Shown in pieces: positions 1 to 8,296 of a stretch of DNA of 64,000 nucleotides. Position 1 is the stretch's first letter; every line of letters begins with the position of its first letter. A program made the translations under genes and the position numbers. The stretch covers positions 91,880 through 155,879 of the forward strand of contig JAOUHG010000005.1 of the NCBI GenBank assembly GCA_029865265.1, in the 5' to 3' direction. The notes under the pieces were generated by a model. It had not been told where the DNA came from. It made no database searches and saw only the letters and a program-made list of their open reading frames with translations. The stretch is from Candidatus Krumholzibacteriia bacterium (GTDB lineage Bacteria > Krumholzibacteriota > Krumholzibacteriia > WVZY01 > JAKEHA01).

Positions 1-1417
1 CGATCTCCTCCGGGCGTATCAGGGCGAGATACCCGTTCTGGTACAGCCAGGTATTGATGTTGACCTTCTTGTAGAACGGCGCGAAGCCGTGGTCGGAGAG
101 AATGATGATGGTGGCGTCGGCGGGGATGCGGGCACGCACCTCGCCCAGCATGCGGTCCATCTCCTCGTACAACTCGCCGAAGCGGTCTTCAAACCCGTTG
201 CCCTCGACGTGCGCGGGGTGCGCGGGGTCGGTATCCCGCCACAGGGCGTGACAGGACTGGTCGACGGTCGATACGTAGAAGAAGAGCAGTCCATCCTTGT
301 AGTCATGCAGCAGAACGTCGTGCATGCGTTCGCGCTCCGCCATGATGGTGTCGGTCTGGGTCACGAACTGGGCGTCGTCGAAGACGCCCGCTTCCAGCGC
401 CTTGGTGTCTTCAGCGATACCCTGCGTGTAGTAGGGGCCGGTTCGCTCCGCGAGATCGCTGGCAAGATCCTCCGGCGTGGAAATGGGGAGCGCCGGGCGA
501 CGCGGGTCGATGTTGATGGGCGACGCGTACAGGTGCAACGGGGCGGTGGACTTGAGATAGAAGCGGCACATGCCGTGCAGCTTCTTGAACGGTCCCACCA
601 GGTCGAATTCAACCGGCAGCCAGCCGCTCCACTCGCCGCTGCGCAGGAACGCTTCTTCCGAGGACACCGTGACACGCACCGCATCGCTCCCCGGGTCGAC
701 GTCGATGGTGAGAGGACACTCGAGCACCGGCTGGCTGCGGCGCAGGGAATTGCGCGGCCCTTCAATGGTGGTGGTGACGCGTCCGTCGCTCGCCTTCACC
801 AGGCGAATGCGCCCGCCACTGGCCATGGCACCTTCCCACTCGGGATCGTCGGTGAAGAGGGTGAAGGATCCGTAGGAACCCAGCAGGTCGGGCGTTCCCA
901 TGCCCGACAGCGTCTTCTGCGCGGTGGGGGAGGGCGGGTAGTTGGCCGGTACGCGGATGACCGTGCACGGGACACCGGCGCGTTCCAGAGTCTCCCAGAA
1001 TGCCTCGCCGCGGCGCAGCAGAACCGTGCCACCCTTCGAGAGCGGCAGGATCCAGTCGCCCAGCGAGAGGGTCTTCTCGGGTTGCTTGATCTCCGCGGCC
1101 GAAAAGATGGGGGTGTACGTGGCGGGATCGCGGTGGATGAAGTCGAAGATCCCGTGCGATCCCGGGTCGGTCCCGGTAATGAAGTTGGACCACGCCACCG
1201 GGCTCTGCGGGGGAATGGAGGTCCCCAGCGGCAGCAGCTGTCCTTCGCTGATCAGCGCGCGGAAGTTCGGCATGCGGCCCGCGTCCATGAAGCGGGTGAG
1301 CATGTCGGGATCCATGCCGTCGATACCAATGACGACCACGTGCGGGCTGTCGCTCGCCCGCGCCGGCGCGGCGGCGGACGTCATGGACAGCAGCAGCAGG
1401 GCCGGGAACAGGCGCAT
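1..1417 (-). CDS. Exported alkaline-phosphatase superfamily hydrolase, 3' end off the window
   Basis: Last visible gene of the sulfate-activation/AP operon; its C-terminus lies beyond position 1. The ATG at 1415-1417 overlaps the upstream stop (ATGA), so translation is probably coupled. The N-terminus is a signal peptide (MRLFPALLLLSMTSAAAPARA), so the enzyme should act outside the cytoplasm. Superfamily motifs are visible: VVVIGIDGMDP (metal ligand D33), the nucleophile region QSPVAW, TDPGSHGIFDF, and ILSDHGF near residue 440. In this family such motifs bind two metal ions and a Ser/Thr nucleophile for phosphodiester, phosphomonoester or sulfate ester hydrolysis; the substrate cannot be read from sequence. 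It is clearly paralogous to the next gene (shared SPVAWS, HGI-DFI-RDP, GSFTL blocks), probably an old tandem duplication. Confidence 0.9.
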   Translation of the reverse strand, partial: MRLFPALLLLSMTSAAAPARASDSPHVVVIGIDGMDPDMLTRFMDAGRMPNFRALISEGQLLPLGTSIPPQSPVAWSNFITGTDPGSHGIFDFIHRDPATYTPIFSAAEIKQPEKTLSLGDWILPLSKGGTVLLRRGEAFWETLERAGVPCTVIRVPANYPPSPTAQKTLSGMGTPDLLGSYGSFTLFTDDPEWEGAMASGGRIRLVKASDGRVTTTIEGPRNSLRRSQPVLECPLTIDVDPGSDAVRVTVSSEEAFLRSGEWSGWLPVEFDLVGPFKKLHGMCRFYLKSTAPLHLYASPINIDPRRPALPISTPEDLASDLAERTGPYYTQGIAEDTKALEAGVFDDAQFVTQTDTIMAERERMHDVLLHDYKDGLLFFYVSTVDQSCHALWRDTDPAHPAHVEGNGFEDRFGELYEEMDRMLGEVRARIPADATIIILSDHGFAPFYKKVNINTWLYQNGYLALIRPEEI

Positions 1418-3498
1418 CATCGCTGCAGCATGCTCCTTCCCGCCATGTATCCGGGAACGGGCACGCCGAAGATATCCAGCACGGTCGGGCCCATGTCGAT
1501 GAGACGCGAGTCGGACTTGGAGAGCGGCACGTTGGTGAACATCACGCCGGGAACGATGTGCGAGTCCACGCAGTGGTCACCGCTCCAGCGCCTGGTATTG
1601 TCCTCGAAGAGTTCGGGGCGCACGCAGCCCTTGGCGCAATCCCACGAAACACGGTAACCGGCTTCGTAGCCCGGCAGCAGGTCCGGGCCCACGCTGCGGT
1701 AGGGGCCCTTCATGTCGCGCTCGACATCGACCATGCGGCGGATGGGCCGGGCGTCGCCGTCGCGCAACGCAACCAGTCCGTCTTCGATGCGCTTCTTGAC
1801 CGCGGCCACGTCGCGCTCCTCGACGATGCCCTGGCGCTCGCGGCCCTTGCGGTTGACGTAGATGCCGCCCAGGCCGAGTGCGTAGGCCTGCGTGCGCGAC
1901 CAGTCCACCGCGCTCAGGTACTCGCCCGGCGCCGCGCCTTCCCTGACCGCGAGCAATCCCTCGCGCTCGAGCCAGGCGTTCAGATTGACCCCGCGGCGGA
2001 AGTTGGAGAAGCCGTGGTCGGAAATCACGAACACGGCCGTCTTCTTGTCGACATAGCGCATGGTCTCACCCACCAGTACATCCATGCGCCGGTACATGTC
2101 GTGCAGCGCGTCGGCGTGGCGCGTGGTGTCGCGGCCCGCGTTGGCGGGGTGGGTGGGGTCGAGATAGCGGTAGAACATGTGCTGCAGGCGGTCGCTCACG
2201 TCGAACACGCACACGGCCAGTCCGTTGCGCAGGCGATCGAGGGTGTGGAACCACATGGCGCGCCGTTCGTCGTGGATGCCGTACGCCTGGTCGAGGAACC
2301 CCTGCTCGTCGATGACGTCGTCGTTGAGCGCACCCGTGTCCTCGGCGAGGCCCAGGGTTGCGAAGGCCCCCTGCAGCTTGGCGAGATACACCGAAAACAC
2401 CGACGGGTGCGAGATGGGAAGCGCCGGCTTCTCCGGATCGATGTGAATGGGTGTCATGTAGACCGCGATGGAACCGTTGAGCGACACCGGCAGGAAGCGC
2501 GCGATGCCGTGCATGGTCACACCCCGTCCCGCGCGGAAGGGCAGCCGTACCCAGGGCGTGTAGCGTCCCACGTCGAGCGCAATGACCTCGCTGCCGGCGA
2601 CGAGCTCGAAGCGCTCCTCGCCGCGCTTGTTGCGCGCGCGGCGGATGGTGACCGCGGTGGTAACCACGCCGCCGTCGAGCGGGCTGGGCGGGCCGGGGAT
2701 CTCGACGGTGCCGCCCTCGGCCGGGATGGACACGCGCACGCCGCCGATCTCCCGCGCCGGCGCTTCGCTGCTCAGCAGCGTGAAGGACCCCTGCGTTCCC
2801 CGCAGGTCCGGCACGCACATGCCCGCTACCATCACGCCGTCGATCTTCTCGACCGGGAAGGTGATGGGCACGCGCAGCACGCTGCTGAACACGCCGTGGT
2901 CGCTGAGGACGCTCCAGAAGGTTCGGCTGCGGCGCAGGCCGCGCACGCCCCCGCGCGAAATCGGAATGCGAATCGGCCCCAGCCGGATCACGCGCGTGCT
3001 GCCGTAGACTTCGCTGGAGGAGAGCTGCGGTGCGTAGCTGCGCGGGTCGCGCGCGATGAAGTCGTAGATCCCGTGACCGGAGCAGTCGGTCGACGTGGCG
3101 AAGGTGGACCACGCCACCGGAGAAAGCGCGGGCATCGACGTCTCCAGGCGGCGGTAGGCGCCCTCGTCGCGCAGCTTGCTCAGGTTGGGAAGCTCGCCAC
3201 GCGCCATGAGCTCGTCGCAGATGCGAGGGTCGAGGCCGTCCAGGCCGAGGACGATGACGCGGCGTGCGCGGGCCCGGCGCAGCGAGCGGCGCCGCTTCCA
3301 GCCGCGGATGGCGGCGCGGACCGGGAGCGTGAACGCGGCGAAGAAGGCGGCCGCGAACGCCACCGCAAGCGTGACGAACGAAGAAATGAGCGCGAAGCCG
3401 GCGCCGGGGCCGATGTACGCGTGCGCGCTCGCGGGAAGCGCGAGCAGGGCGACGAGAACGAAGGCATGCGCGGCATGCCGTGCGCGGGAACTACTCAT
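1417..3498 (-). CDS. Membrane-anchored alkaline-phosphatase superfamily hydrolase
   Basis: About 693 residues. I chose the ATG at 3498 (8-nt overlap with the upstream gene); a GTG at 3510 is possible. A signal peptide ends in ASAHA and is followed by YIGPGAG, then one membrane segment (residues about 35-60) and a basic stretch, so the catalytic domain is tethered to the membrane. Motifs: VIVLGLDGLDP (D87), LSPVAWSTF around the nucleophile, GHGIYDF, SDRLQHMFYRYLDP and VISDHGFSNF. The enzyme should hydrolyse a phosphate or sulfate ester; the substrate is unknown. It is a paralogue of the following gene and lies in one operon with sat and cysC, which makes a sulfated or phosphorylated envelope component a reasonable guess, but only a guess. 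Confidence 0.92.
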   Translation of the reverse strand: MSSSRARHAAHAFVLVALLALPASAHAYIGPGAGFALISSFVTLAVAFAAAFFAAFTLPVRAAIRGWKRRRSLRRARARRVIVLGLDGLDPRICDELMARGELPNLSKLRDEGAYRRLETSMPALSPVAWSTFATSTDCSGHGIYDFIARDPRSYAPQLSSSEVYGSTRVIRLGPIRIPISRGGVRGLRRSRTFWSVLSDHGVFSSVLRVPITFPVEKIDGVMVAGMCVPDLRGTQGSFTLLSSEAPAREIGGVRVSIPAEGGTVEIPGPPSPLDGGVVTTAVTIRRARNKRGEERFELVAGSEVIALDVGRYTPWVRLPFRAGRGVTMHGIARFLPVSLNGSIAVYMTPIHIDPEKPALPISHPSVFSVYLAKLQGAFATLGLAEDTGALNDDVIDEQGFLDQAYGIHDERRAMWFHTLDRLRNGLAVCVFDVSDRLQHMFYRYLDPTHPANAGRDTTRHADALHDMYRRMDVLVGETMRYVDKKTAVFVISDHGFSNFRRGVNLNAWLEREGLLAVREGAAPGEYLSAVDWSRTQAYALGLGGIYVNRKGRERQGIVEERDVAAVKKRIEDGLVALRDGDARPIRRMVDVERDMKGPYRSVGPDLLPGYEAGYRVSWDCAKGCVRPELFEDNTRRWSGDHCVDSHIVPGVMFTNVPLSKSDSRLIDMGPTVLDIFGVPVPGYMAGRSMLQR

Positions 3499-4816
3499 CT
3501 TTGTCGGCACCGAGGCAATGCATGATCATGCCCGGCACATCCACCAGCGTCAAGTCGTGATCGCCGGGAATGAGGTCGGGCCGCGAGGTGGCGAGGAAGG
3601 CGTCGTCCCAGGTGTGCATGCCCTGCAGGCGCCGCGGTGTGACCACGGCGTCGGCCTGCACCCGCCCCTTGAGGTCGAAGCCGTTGCTGGTTATGAGGAC
3701 GAGGTCCGGCGCGCGCCCGCTCTCGGGTCCGCTGTACACGTCGCTGCCGCGCACCACCCGGCGGATCACCTTCTCGCCGTCGTGCTCGAGGCGATCGAAC
3801 ACCGCGCTGATTTCCTGCAGGAGTCCCTCCACCCGTTCGGGGCCCACGCTGCCGCGCGGGAAGCGCCCGCGGTGATGAACATAGATGCGCGACGGGTCGA
3901 GCGCGAAGGCGGTGGCATGCTCCGAGATGGCGTCGATGTCGCGCGCGCCCGGGTCGTTGAGAACCAGGAACCCGTGCTCGGCGAGAACGCGGTTCACGTT
4001 CACCTCGTGCCGGGTCTGGCAGAACCCGTGGTCGGAGAGAACGAAGAAACCAGCCGCTTCCTTGTCGGCCTGAAAGCGGTCATGCACGCGCCCCACGAAG
4101 GCGTCGATGGCACGGTAGTAGTCCAGGAAGTCGGCGTGGTGGGGATGGCTGGCATCCTCGTAGGCGTCGAAGAGGAAATGGTGCAGCCGGTCGGTGCCGG
4201 TGATCACCACTTCCATCAGGTTCCACTTCTCCTCTTCCCACAGCATGTTCATCAACTGCTCGCGCACGCGCAGCATCTGATGCAGCTTCTTGAACAGGGC
4301 GGGGGGATCGTCGCGCAGGGCGGACGCGTCCAGGTCCACCTCGTAGTCGAGGTCGCGCAGCGTGCGCAGATAGCGCGCGGGGAACACCGACTTGTCCAGG
4401 TGCACCGATACGAAACCCGACACCAGGGCGCCGTGCACGGGCCGCGCCGGGTAGGTGGCGGGCTGGTTGATGACCACGCTGCGCATCTTGCGCTCACCGA
4501 GGCGGTCCCAGATGGTATCGGTCTTCAGGTCACGGAAACTGGGGAAGCTCTGCGTGTAGGTGCCGGCGTGCAGGTCGGTGAAACCGAAGATGCCGTGTTC
4601 GCCGGGATTGCGCCCGGTCATGAAGGTCGACCAGCTCACCGAGGAAATCTCCGGCAGCGACACCGTCATGTCCCGCAGTGCGCCCGCCGCCGCGATCTCG
4701 CCCAGGCGTGGCATCACACCAGCCTCGACGAAGCGGCGGATCATGGAACACGGTACACCGTCGAGACCGACCACGCAAACGCGCCGGGTCGGCTGTTGGA
4801 ACCACTTCAGTGCCAT
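3491..4816 (-). CDS. Cytosolic alkaline-phosphatase superfamily hydrolase
   Basis: 441 residues from the ATG at 4816, 13 nt after cysC. An in-frame start at 4906 exists but would run back into cysC. There is no signal peptide or membrane segment, so a cytosolic protein. Motifs: VCVVGLDGVPC (D19), ISSVSWSTFMTGRNPGEHGIFGF (nucleophile Ser near 58-59), GTDRLHHF (D209, H212-213) and VLSDHGF (261-265), with a late GMHTWDDAF block that supplies the usual last histidine. This resembles the type I phosphodiesterase/nucleotide pyrophosphatase branch rather than classical sulfatases, because no CxPxR formylglycine motif is visible. It is more similar in layout to the gene at 5451-6830 than to the two exported paralogues. 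Confidence 0.92.
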   Translation of the reverse strand: MALKWFQQPTRRVCVVGLDGVPCSMIRRFVEAGVMPRLGEIAAAGALRDMTVSLPEISSVSWSTFMTGRNPGEHGIFGFTDLHAGTYTQSFPSFRDLKTDTIWDRLGERKMRSVVINQPATYPARPVHGALVSGFVSVHLDKSVFPARYLRTLRDLDYEVDLDASALRDDPPALFKKLHQMLRVREQLMNMLWEEEKWNLMEVVITGTDRLHHFLFDAYEDASHPHHADFLDYYRAIDAFVGRVHDRFQADKEAAGFFVLSDHGFCQTRHEVNVNRVLAEHGFLVLNDPGARDIDAISEHATAFALDPSRIYVHHRGRFPRGSVGPERVEGLLQEISAVFDRLEHDGEKVIRRVVRGSDVYSGPESGRAPDLVLITSNGFDLKGRVQADAVVTPRRLQGMHTWDDAFLATSRPDLIPGDHDLTLVDVPGMIMHCLGADKDE

Positions 4817-4829
4817 GGGAATTACGCGC

Positions 4830-5429
4830 CTAGATGTAGCCCAGGTCCGACAGACGCTTCTTGATGGTTTCCTCTTCGGCCGCGGAGTACTCCGCGCCGA
4901 CAGCACGCGGCACGAATTCGAGCACTTCCAGCGTGCGGATGATCTTCGACACGCTCTCCTCGACGGTTTCCTTGTCGCTGTCGATCAGGATTTCCGGCTT
5001 GAGCGGTTCCTCATATGGATCGTCGACACCGGTGAAGTGCTTGATCTCGCCGGCCAGCGCCTTCTTGTACAGACCTTTGACGTCGCGCTCGGTCAGTACC
5101 TCGATGGGGCAGCGCACGTACACCTCGACGAAGCGACCGATCGCGCGGCGCATCTCGTCGCGCACCTCGCGGTAGGGGGAGATGGCGGCGGTGACGGCCA
5201 CCGCGCCGTTGCGCGAGAGTACCTTGGCCACGAAACCGATGCGGCGAATATTGGTGTCGCGGTCTTCCTTGGAGAAGCCGAGCCCCTTGCTCAGGTTCTC
5301 ACGAACCTCGTCACCGTCGAGCACCTCGACGTTCATGCCCCGCTCGAGGAGAATCTCCTCGACCTGCCGGGCGAGGGTCGACTTTCCCGAAGAGGGAAGT
5401 CCGGTAAACCACAGGGTGAATCCTTTCAT
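4830..5429 (-). CDS. cysC: Adenylylsulfate (APS) kinase
   Basis: 199 residues. It phosphorylates APS with ATP to give PAPS, the step after Sat, encoded two genes upstream. The P-loop GLPSSGKST is at residues 10-18, followed by [21 protein letters not shown] and NIRRIGFVA, the APS-binding signature of Cys[10 protein letters not shown] and FVEVYVRCP are also typical. Past the usual CysC end there is a charged tail, [18 protein letters not shown], which resembles the tail of the RHH protein in the same operon. No cysH or cysDN is in the window, so PAPS may serve sulfotransferases rather than assimilation; that is inference from an incomplete view. The gene sits 21 nt downstream of the AP-superfamily gene at 5451-6830. 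Confidence 0.97.
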   Translation of the reverse strand: MKGFTLWFTGLPSSGKSTLARQVEEILLERGMNVEVLDGDEVRENLSKGLGFSKEDRDTNIRRIGFVAKVLSRNGAVAVTAAISPYREVRDEMRRAIGRFVEVYVRCPIEVLTERDVKGLYKKALAGEIKHFTGVDDPYEEPLKPEILIDSDKETVEESVSKIIRTLEVLEFVPRAVGAEYSAAEEETIKKRLSDLGYI

Positions 5430-5450
5430 GCGTCCTCCAGGCCGTTTCTG

Positions 5451-6830
5451 TCAGATGATGCGCCCGATCATCTCGGGCGGCGGTTTAATTGAGAAGTAGT
5501 CGAGAATAGAAGGCGCCACATCGTAGATGGAGACCTTCTCCACCGGCGCCGAGGGCGCGCGTCCGCGGTTGTGCCACAGGAAGATACCCTCCTGGGCGTG
5601 GTTGGCGTCATCGGGTCCGGTGTCGTTCTCGAAGATGTGCACGCTGCCGGTGCCCACCGTTCCCGCGCTGCGCCATTCGAGGTCGCCGAGGTAGACCACC
5701 ATGTCCGGGGACACGCCGCGGCGTTCGCGGTAGATGTCGTCCGGGAAGTACACCTTGGTGCCGATGGGGTTCCCCCTGTCGTCGCCCAGTGCCTCGATCT
5801 TGCCCGCGAGTTCGCGGCTGAAGCGCTCCACGTCGGCGGGCGCGATGGTACCCGCCGGCTCGCGGCCGGCGATGTTCAGGAAGATGCGCGCGTAGTAGCC
5901 GCCATCGCCCCACGCCGTGGTGCGGCTCCAGTCCACCATCTCGGGTTTGAGGCGGGTGGGCTTGGCGGGCTTCTCCTTGAGGGTCAGGTAACCCTCGCGC
6001 ATGAGGAACTCGTTGATGCACACGGCCCCCGTCATGCGCTTGGCGCCGTGGTCGGACACGACGATGACGGACGCGTCGGCAGGGACCACCTCGAGGGTGC
6101 GGCCGATTTCGCGGTCCATCTCGAGGTAGTACCGATGCACGACATCCTCGAACGGGTTGCCGCGCTCGTAGAGCCGGTGTCCCGTGTCGAAGTAGCGCCA
6201 GAAGGCATGGTGCAGCCGGTCCGGTCCCATCTCCACCATCATGGCGAAGTCCCAGTCCTCCTGCGTGAGGAGGCCCCGGAAGGCGCGGAAACGACGCTCG
6301 GTCATGACCTTGATCTGGTCCAGCGTCTCCTGCTTGCGCTCGTTGCGGAAGTCTTTCACGTCGATGATGTACTCGCCGCCGGCGAGTTCGTCGAGACGTC
6401 CCGCGAGCTCCGGCGGGTGCGTGTAGGTGGCGCTCTTGTCGGGAGTGAGGAAGCAACCGACCATCAGCCCGTTGAGCGGTTTGGGCGGATAGGTGAGCGG
6501 AACACCCATTACAATGGAACGCAGCCGGTTCCTCGACAGCACGTTCCACACCGTCTTGGCCTGCACGTGCGTCGAGTTCACGGTGAAGATGTCCTCGTAG
6601 ACGTGCGATCCGCGGTTGCGGAAGCCGTAGATGCCCAGCTGACCCGGATCCTGTGAGGTCATCATCGCCATCCACGCGGGGACGGTAATCGGCGGAACCG
6701 TGGATACGAGGTGGCCGTGGATGCCGCCCTGCATGAGCCGGCGCACGTTGGGCATCTCGTCGAGCCAGGGGCCGAAGAAGAGCTCGGGCGTTACGCAGTC
6801 GAGCCCGATGACCACCAGGCGGGGAGACAT
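5451..6830 (-). CDS. Cytosolic alkaline-phosphatase superfamily hydrolase
   Basis: 459 residues from the ATG at 6830, which lies 2 nt after the sat stop; longer readings of this frame only run back through sat. No signal peptide. Motifs: LVVIGLDCVTP (D11), PPITVPAW with a probable Thr49 nucleophile, GPDRLHHAFWRYFD (D204, H207-208) and VVSDHGAKRM (259-265). The block that reads GxHGI in the other three paralogues is GQLGIYGF here, so His is replaced by Leu, and a late FLWHNRG may supply a remaining histidine. Its position between sat and cysC is notable: a phosphoester hydrolase translated together with the two enzymes of PAPS synthesis. Product specificity cannot be inferred from sequence. 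Confidence 0.92.
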   Translation of the reverse strand: MSPRLVVIGLDCVTPELFFGPWLDEMPNVRRLMQGGIHGHLVSTVPPITVPAWMAMMTSQDPGQLGIYGFRNRGSHVYEDIFTVNSTHVQAKTVWNVLSRNRLRSIVMGVPLTYPPKPLNGLMVGCFLTPDKSATYTHPPELAGRLDELAGGEYIIDVKDFRNERKQETLDQIKVMTERRFRAFRGLLTQEDWDFAMMVEMGPDRLHHAFWRYFDTGHRLYERGNPFEDVVHRYYLEMDREIGRTLEVVPADASVIVVSDHGAKRMTGAVCINEFLMREGYLTLKEKPAKPTRLKPEMVDWSRTTAWGDGGYYARIFLNIAGREPAGTIAPADVERFSRELAGKIEALGDDRGNPIGTKVYFPDDIYRERRGVSPDMVVYLGDLEWRSAGTVGTGSVHIFENDTGPDDANHAQEGIFLWHNRGRAPSAPVEKVSIYDVAPSILDYFSIKPPPEMIGRII

Positions 6831-6832
6831 GG

Positions 6833-7993
6833 CTAGCTCTCCTTGGCGGCGGCGTAGTGGCGGTGGAGAATCTCGGCCACCTCGTGGCGCGTGAATTCGG
6901 CCGGCAGGTCGCTGCCCTGGGTGAGCAGGTCGCGAACCCGGGTGCCGCTCAACGCGACGCGGTCCTCGGGCCCGTGCGGGCAGGTCTTCTGCGACGCCAT
7001 GCCGCCGCAGCGCGTGCAGTAGAAGGAATGCTCGAAGAACATGGGGGTGATGGCCAGTTCGCCGTCCTCGAAGGTGGAGAAGATCTTCTGCGCGTCGTAG
7101 GTGCCGTAGTAGTTGCCCACACCGGCATGGTCGCGCCCCACGATGAAGTGGCTGCAGCCGTAGTTCTTGCGGATGATGGCGTGCAGGATGGCCTCGCGCG
7201 GCCCCGCGTAGCGCATGGCGTAGGGAAACGTCGACAGCGCGATATGGTCGGCCGAGAAGTAGTTCGCCATCAGCGCCAGGTAACACTCCATGCGCGCGCT
7301 GGCGGGGACGTCGTCGGATTTGGTCTCGCCCATGGCCGGGTGGATGAGGAAACCATCCATGGTCTCGAGGGCGCACTTGATGAGATACTCGTGCGCACGG
7401 TGGATGGGGTTGCGGGTCTGGAAGGCGCATACGCGCTCCCATTTCCTGCTGGCAAACAGGGCGCGTGTCTCGGCCGGATCGAGCTCGTGGTCGCCGAACT
7501 CGCCGTTCTTGAGACGCTCGAGCATCCACACCGGGCCGCCCAGGTAGGCCTCACCCGTGGTGCGCAGGTACTGCACGCCGGGGTGTTTCTCGTCGGTGGT
7601 GCCCAGCGCCTGCTGGGCCTCGCGCTCCTTGTCGGGGAAGTAGACTTCCTCCACATCCATGACGCCGACGATGCTGCCCTGGGGGGAACGAAGCGCGGCC
7701 CGGAAGGGGGCCTTCATGCCGGCGACGGACTCGCGCGGCGCGGACAGCGTGACCGGGAGCGACCAGGCCAGCCCCGAGGGCAGGCGCATACGCTCCAGGA
7801 CGGCGTCGTACGCGTCACTGCGCATGAACCCGGTGAGCGGGCTCATGGCGCCGATGGCGATCAGGAGCAGGTCGGACGCCTCGCGGGCGTTCATTTCGAC
7901 GACGGGAAGGGTGTGGGCGGCGGCGCGGAGCGCGTCGCGCTCGCCCGCGGTGGCAATGCGCGAGACAAGCGTCCCGCCATGCGGAAGAATCAT
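6833..7993 (-). CDS. sat: Sulfate adenylyltransferase (ATP sulfurylase)
   Basis: 386 residues, starting at the ATG at 7993, which has a strong GGAGG seven bases upstream; a TTG at 8011 is in frame but inferior. It makes APS and pyrophosphate from ATP and sulfate. The homo-oligomeric Sat/MET3 type is shown by QTRNPIHRAHEY (nucleotide and sulfate binding, HxxH), the FPYAMRYAGPREA block and GRDHAGVGNYYG. A cysteine set, YCTRCGG...KTCPHG, near residue 310 matches the zinc-binding site seen in several bacterial and archaeal Sat proteins. It does not carry a fused APS kinase domain; CysC is separate, one gene downstream. Together they form a PAPS-producing pair. Confidence 0.97.
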   Translation of the reverse strand: MILPHGGTLVSRIATAGERDALRAAAHTLPVVEMNAREASDLLLIAIGAMSPLTGFMRSDAYDAVLERMRLPSGLAWSLPVTLSAPRESVAGMKAPFRAALRSPQGSIVGVMDVEEVYFPDKEREAQQALGTTDEKHPGVQYLRTTGEAYLGGPVWMLERLKNGEFGDHELDPAETRALFASRKWERVCAFQTRNPIHRAHEYLIKCALETMDGFLIHPAMGETKSDDVPASARMECYLALMANYFSADHIALSTFPYAMRYAGPREAILHAIIRKNYGCSHFIVGRDHAGVGNYYGTYDAQKIFSTFEDGELAITPMFFEHSFYCTRCGGMASQKTCPHGPEDRVALSGTRVRDLLTQGSDLPAEFTRHEVAEILHRHYAAAKES

Positions 7994-8015
7994 CGGGTGT
8001 CCTCCTGCCAAGCGA

Positions 8016-8039
8016 GTCCGGCCGGGGCTGTCCGGCCGG
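8016..8039. repeat. Two copies of a 10-bp element, GTCCGGCCGG
   Basis: GTCCGGCCGG occurs at 8016-8025 and 8030-8039 in the 51-nt gap between the RHH gene and sat. The element contains the palindrome CCGGCCGG, so the two copies could also fold as a hairpin in the polycistronic RNA. A third copy lies at 8305-8314 within the operon promoter. I see no other exact copy in the window. Possible roles are an RHH operator or an intercistronic hairpin; neither is demonstrated. Confidence 0.5.
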
Positions 8040-8044
8040 CTCGA

Positions 8045-8263
8045 TCAGTCGAGATAGCCGAGGCGGCGCAGTTTCTGCTTGATGGCCGTGAGTTCCTCGG
8101 GCGTGAATCGATCGGCCCGGTCCGCTTCGTGCTGGCTCAGGACATCGCGCAGAACATACACGATGAAATCGGTGGGCGAGTTGAAACCCGACTCATCGAT
8201 GAGCTGCTGAACCTTGGTATACAGCGGGCGGGGGATCTTGATGGTGACTTTGTCGTGCTTCAA
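8045..8263 (-). CDS. Small ribbon-helix-helix DNA-binding protein, likely operon regulator
   Basis: 72 residues from a TTG at 8263, preceded by GGAG with a 6-nt spacer. The upstream extension to 8323 cannot be translated, because the promoter -10 box lies inside it. The N-terminal pattern (KVTIKIPRPLYTKVQQLID, then SPTDFIVYVLRDVL) is the short strand plus two helices of RHH/CopG-type regulators, which bind palindromic DNA as dimers. The acidic, then basic tail TPEELTAIKQKLRRLGYLD is not part of the RHH fold and matches the extra tail of CysC. As first gene of the operon, with a palindrome over its own promoter, autoregulation is likely. What it senses is unknown. Confidence 0.85.
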   Translation of the reverse strand: MKHDKVTIKIPRPLYTKVQQLIDESGFNSPTDFIVYVLRDVLSQHEADRADRFTPEELTAIKQKLRRLGYLD

Positions 8264-8276
8264 ATTGGGCTCCAAA

Positions 8277-8296
8277 AATACTATGATTGGAGTATT
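8277..8296. promoter_or_regulatory. Palindrome over the -10/+1 region, candidate RHH operator
   Basis: The inverted repeat AATACT-N8-AGTATT is centred at 8286-8287 and overlaps the -10 box and predicted start site of the minus-strand promoter. A second overlapping pair, CTCCAA (8270-8275) and TTGGAG (8287-8292), is also present. RHH dimers usually bind such short inverted repeats and repress by covering the promoter. Assignment to the adjacent RHH gene is inference. Confidence 0.45.

Noticed and set aside
1558..3525. 655-codon plus-strand open frame
   Set aside because: Opposite the anchored AP-superfamily gene; only the minus-strand reading has signal peptide and catalytic motifs.
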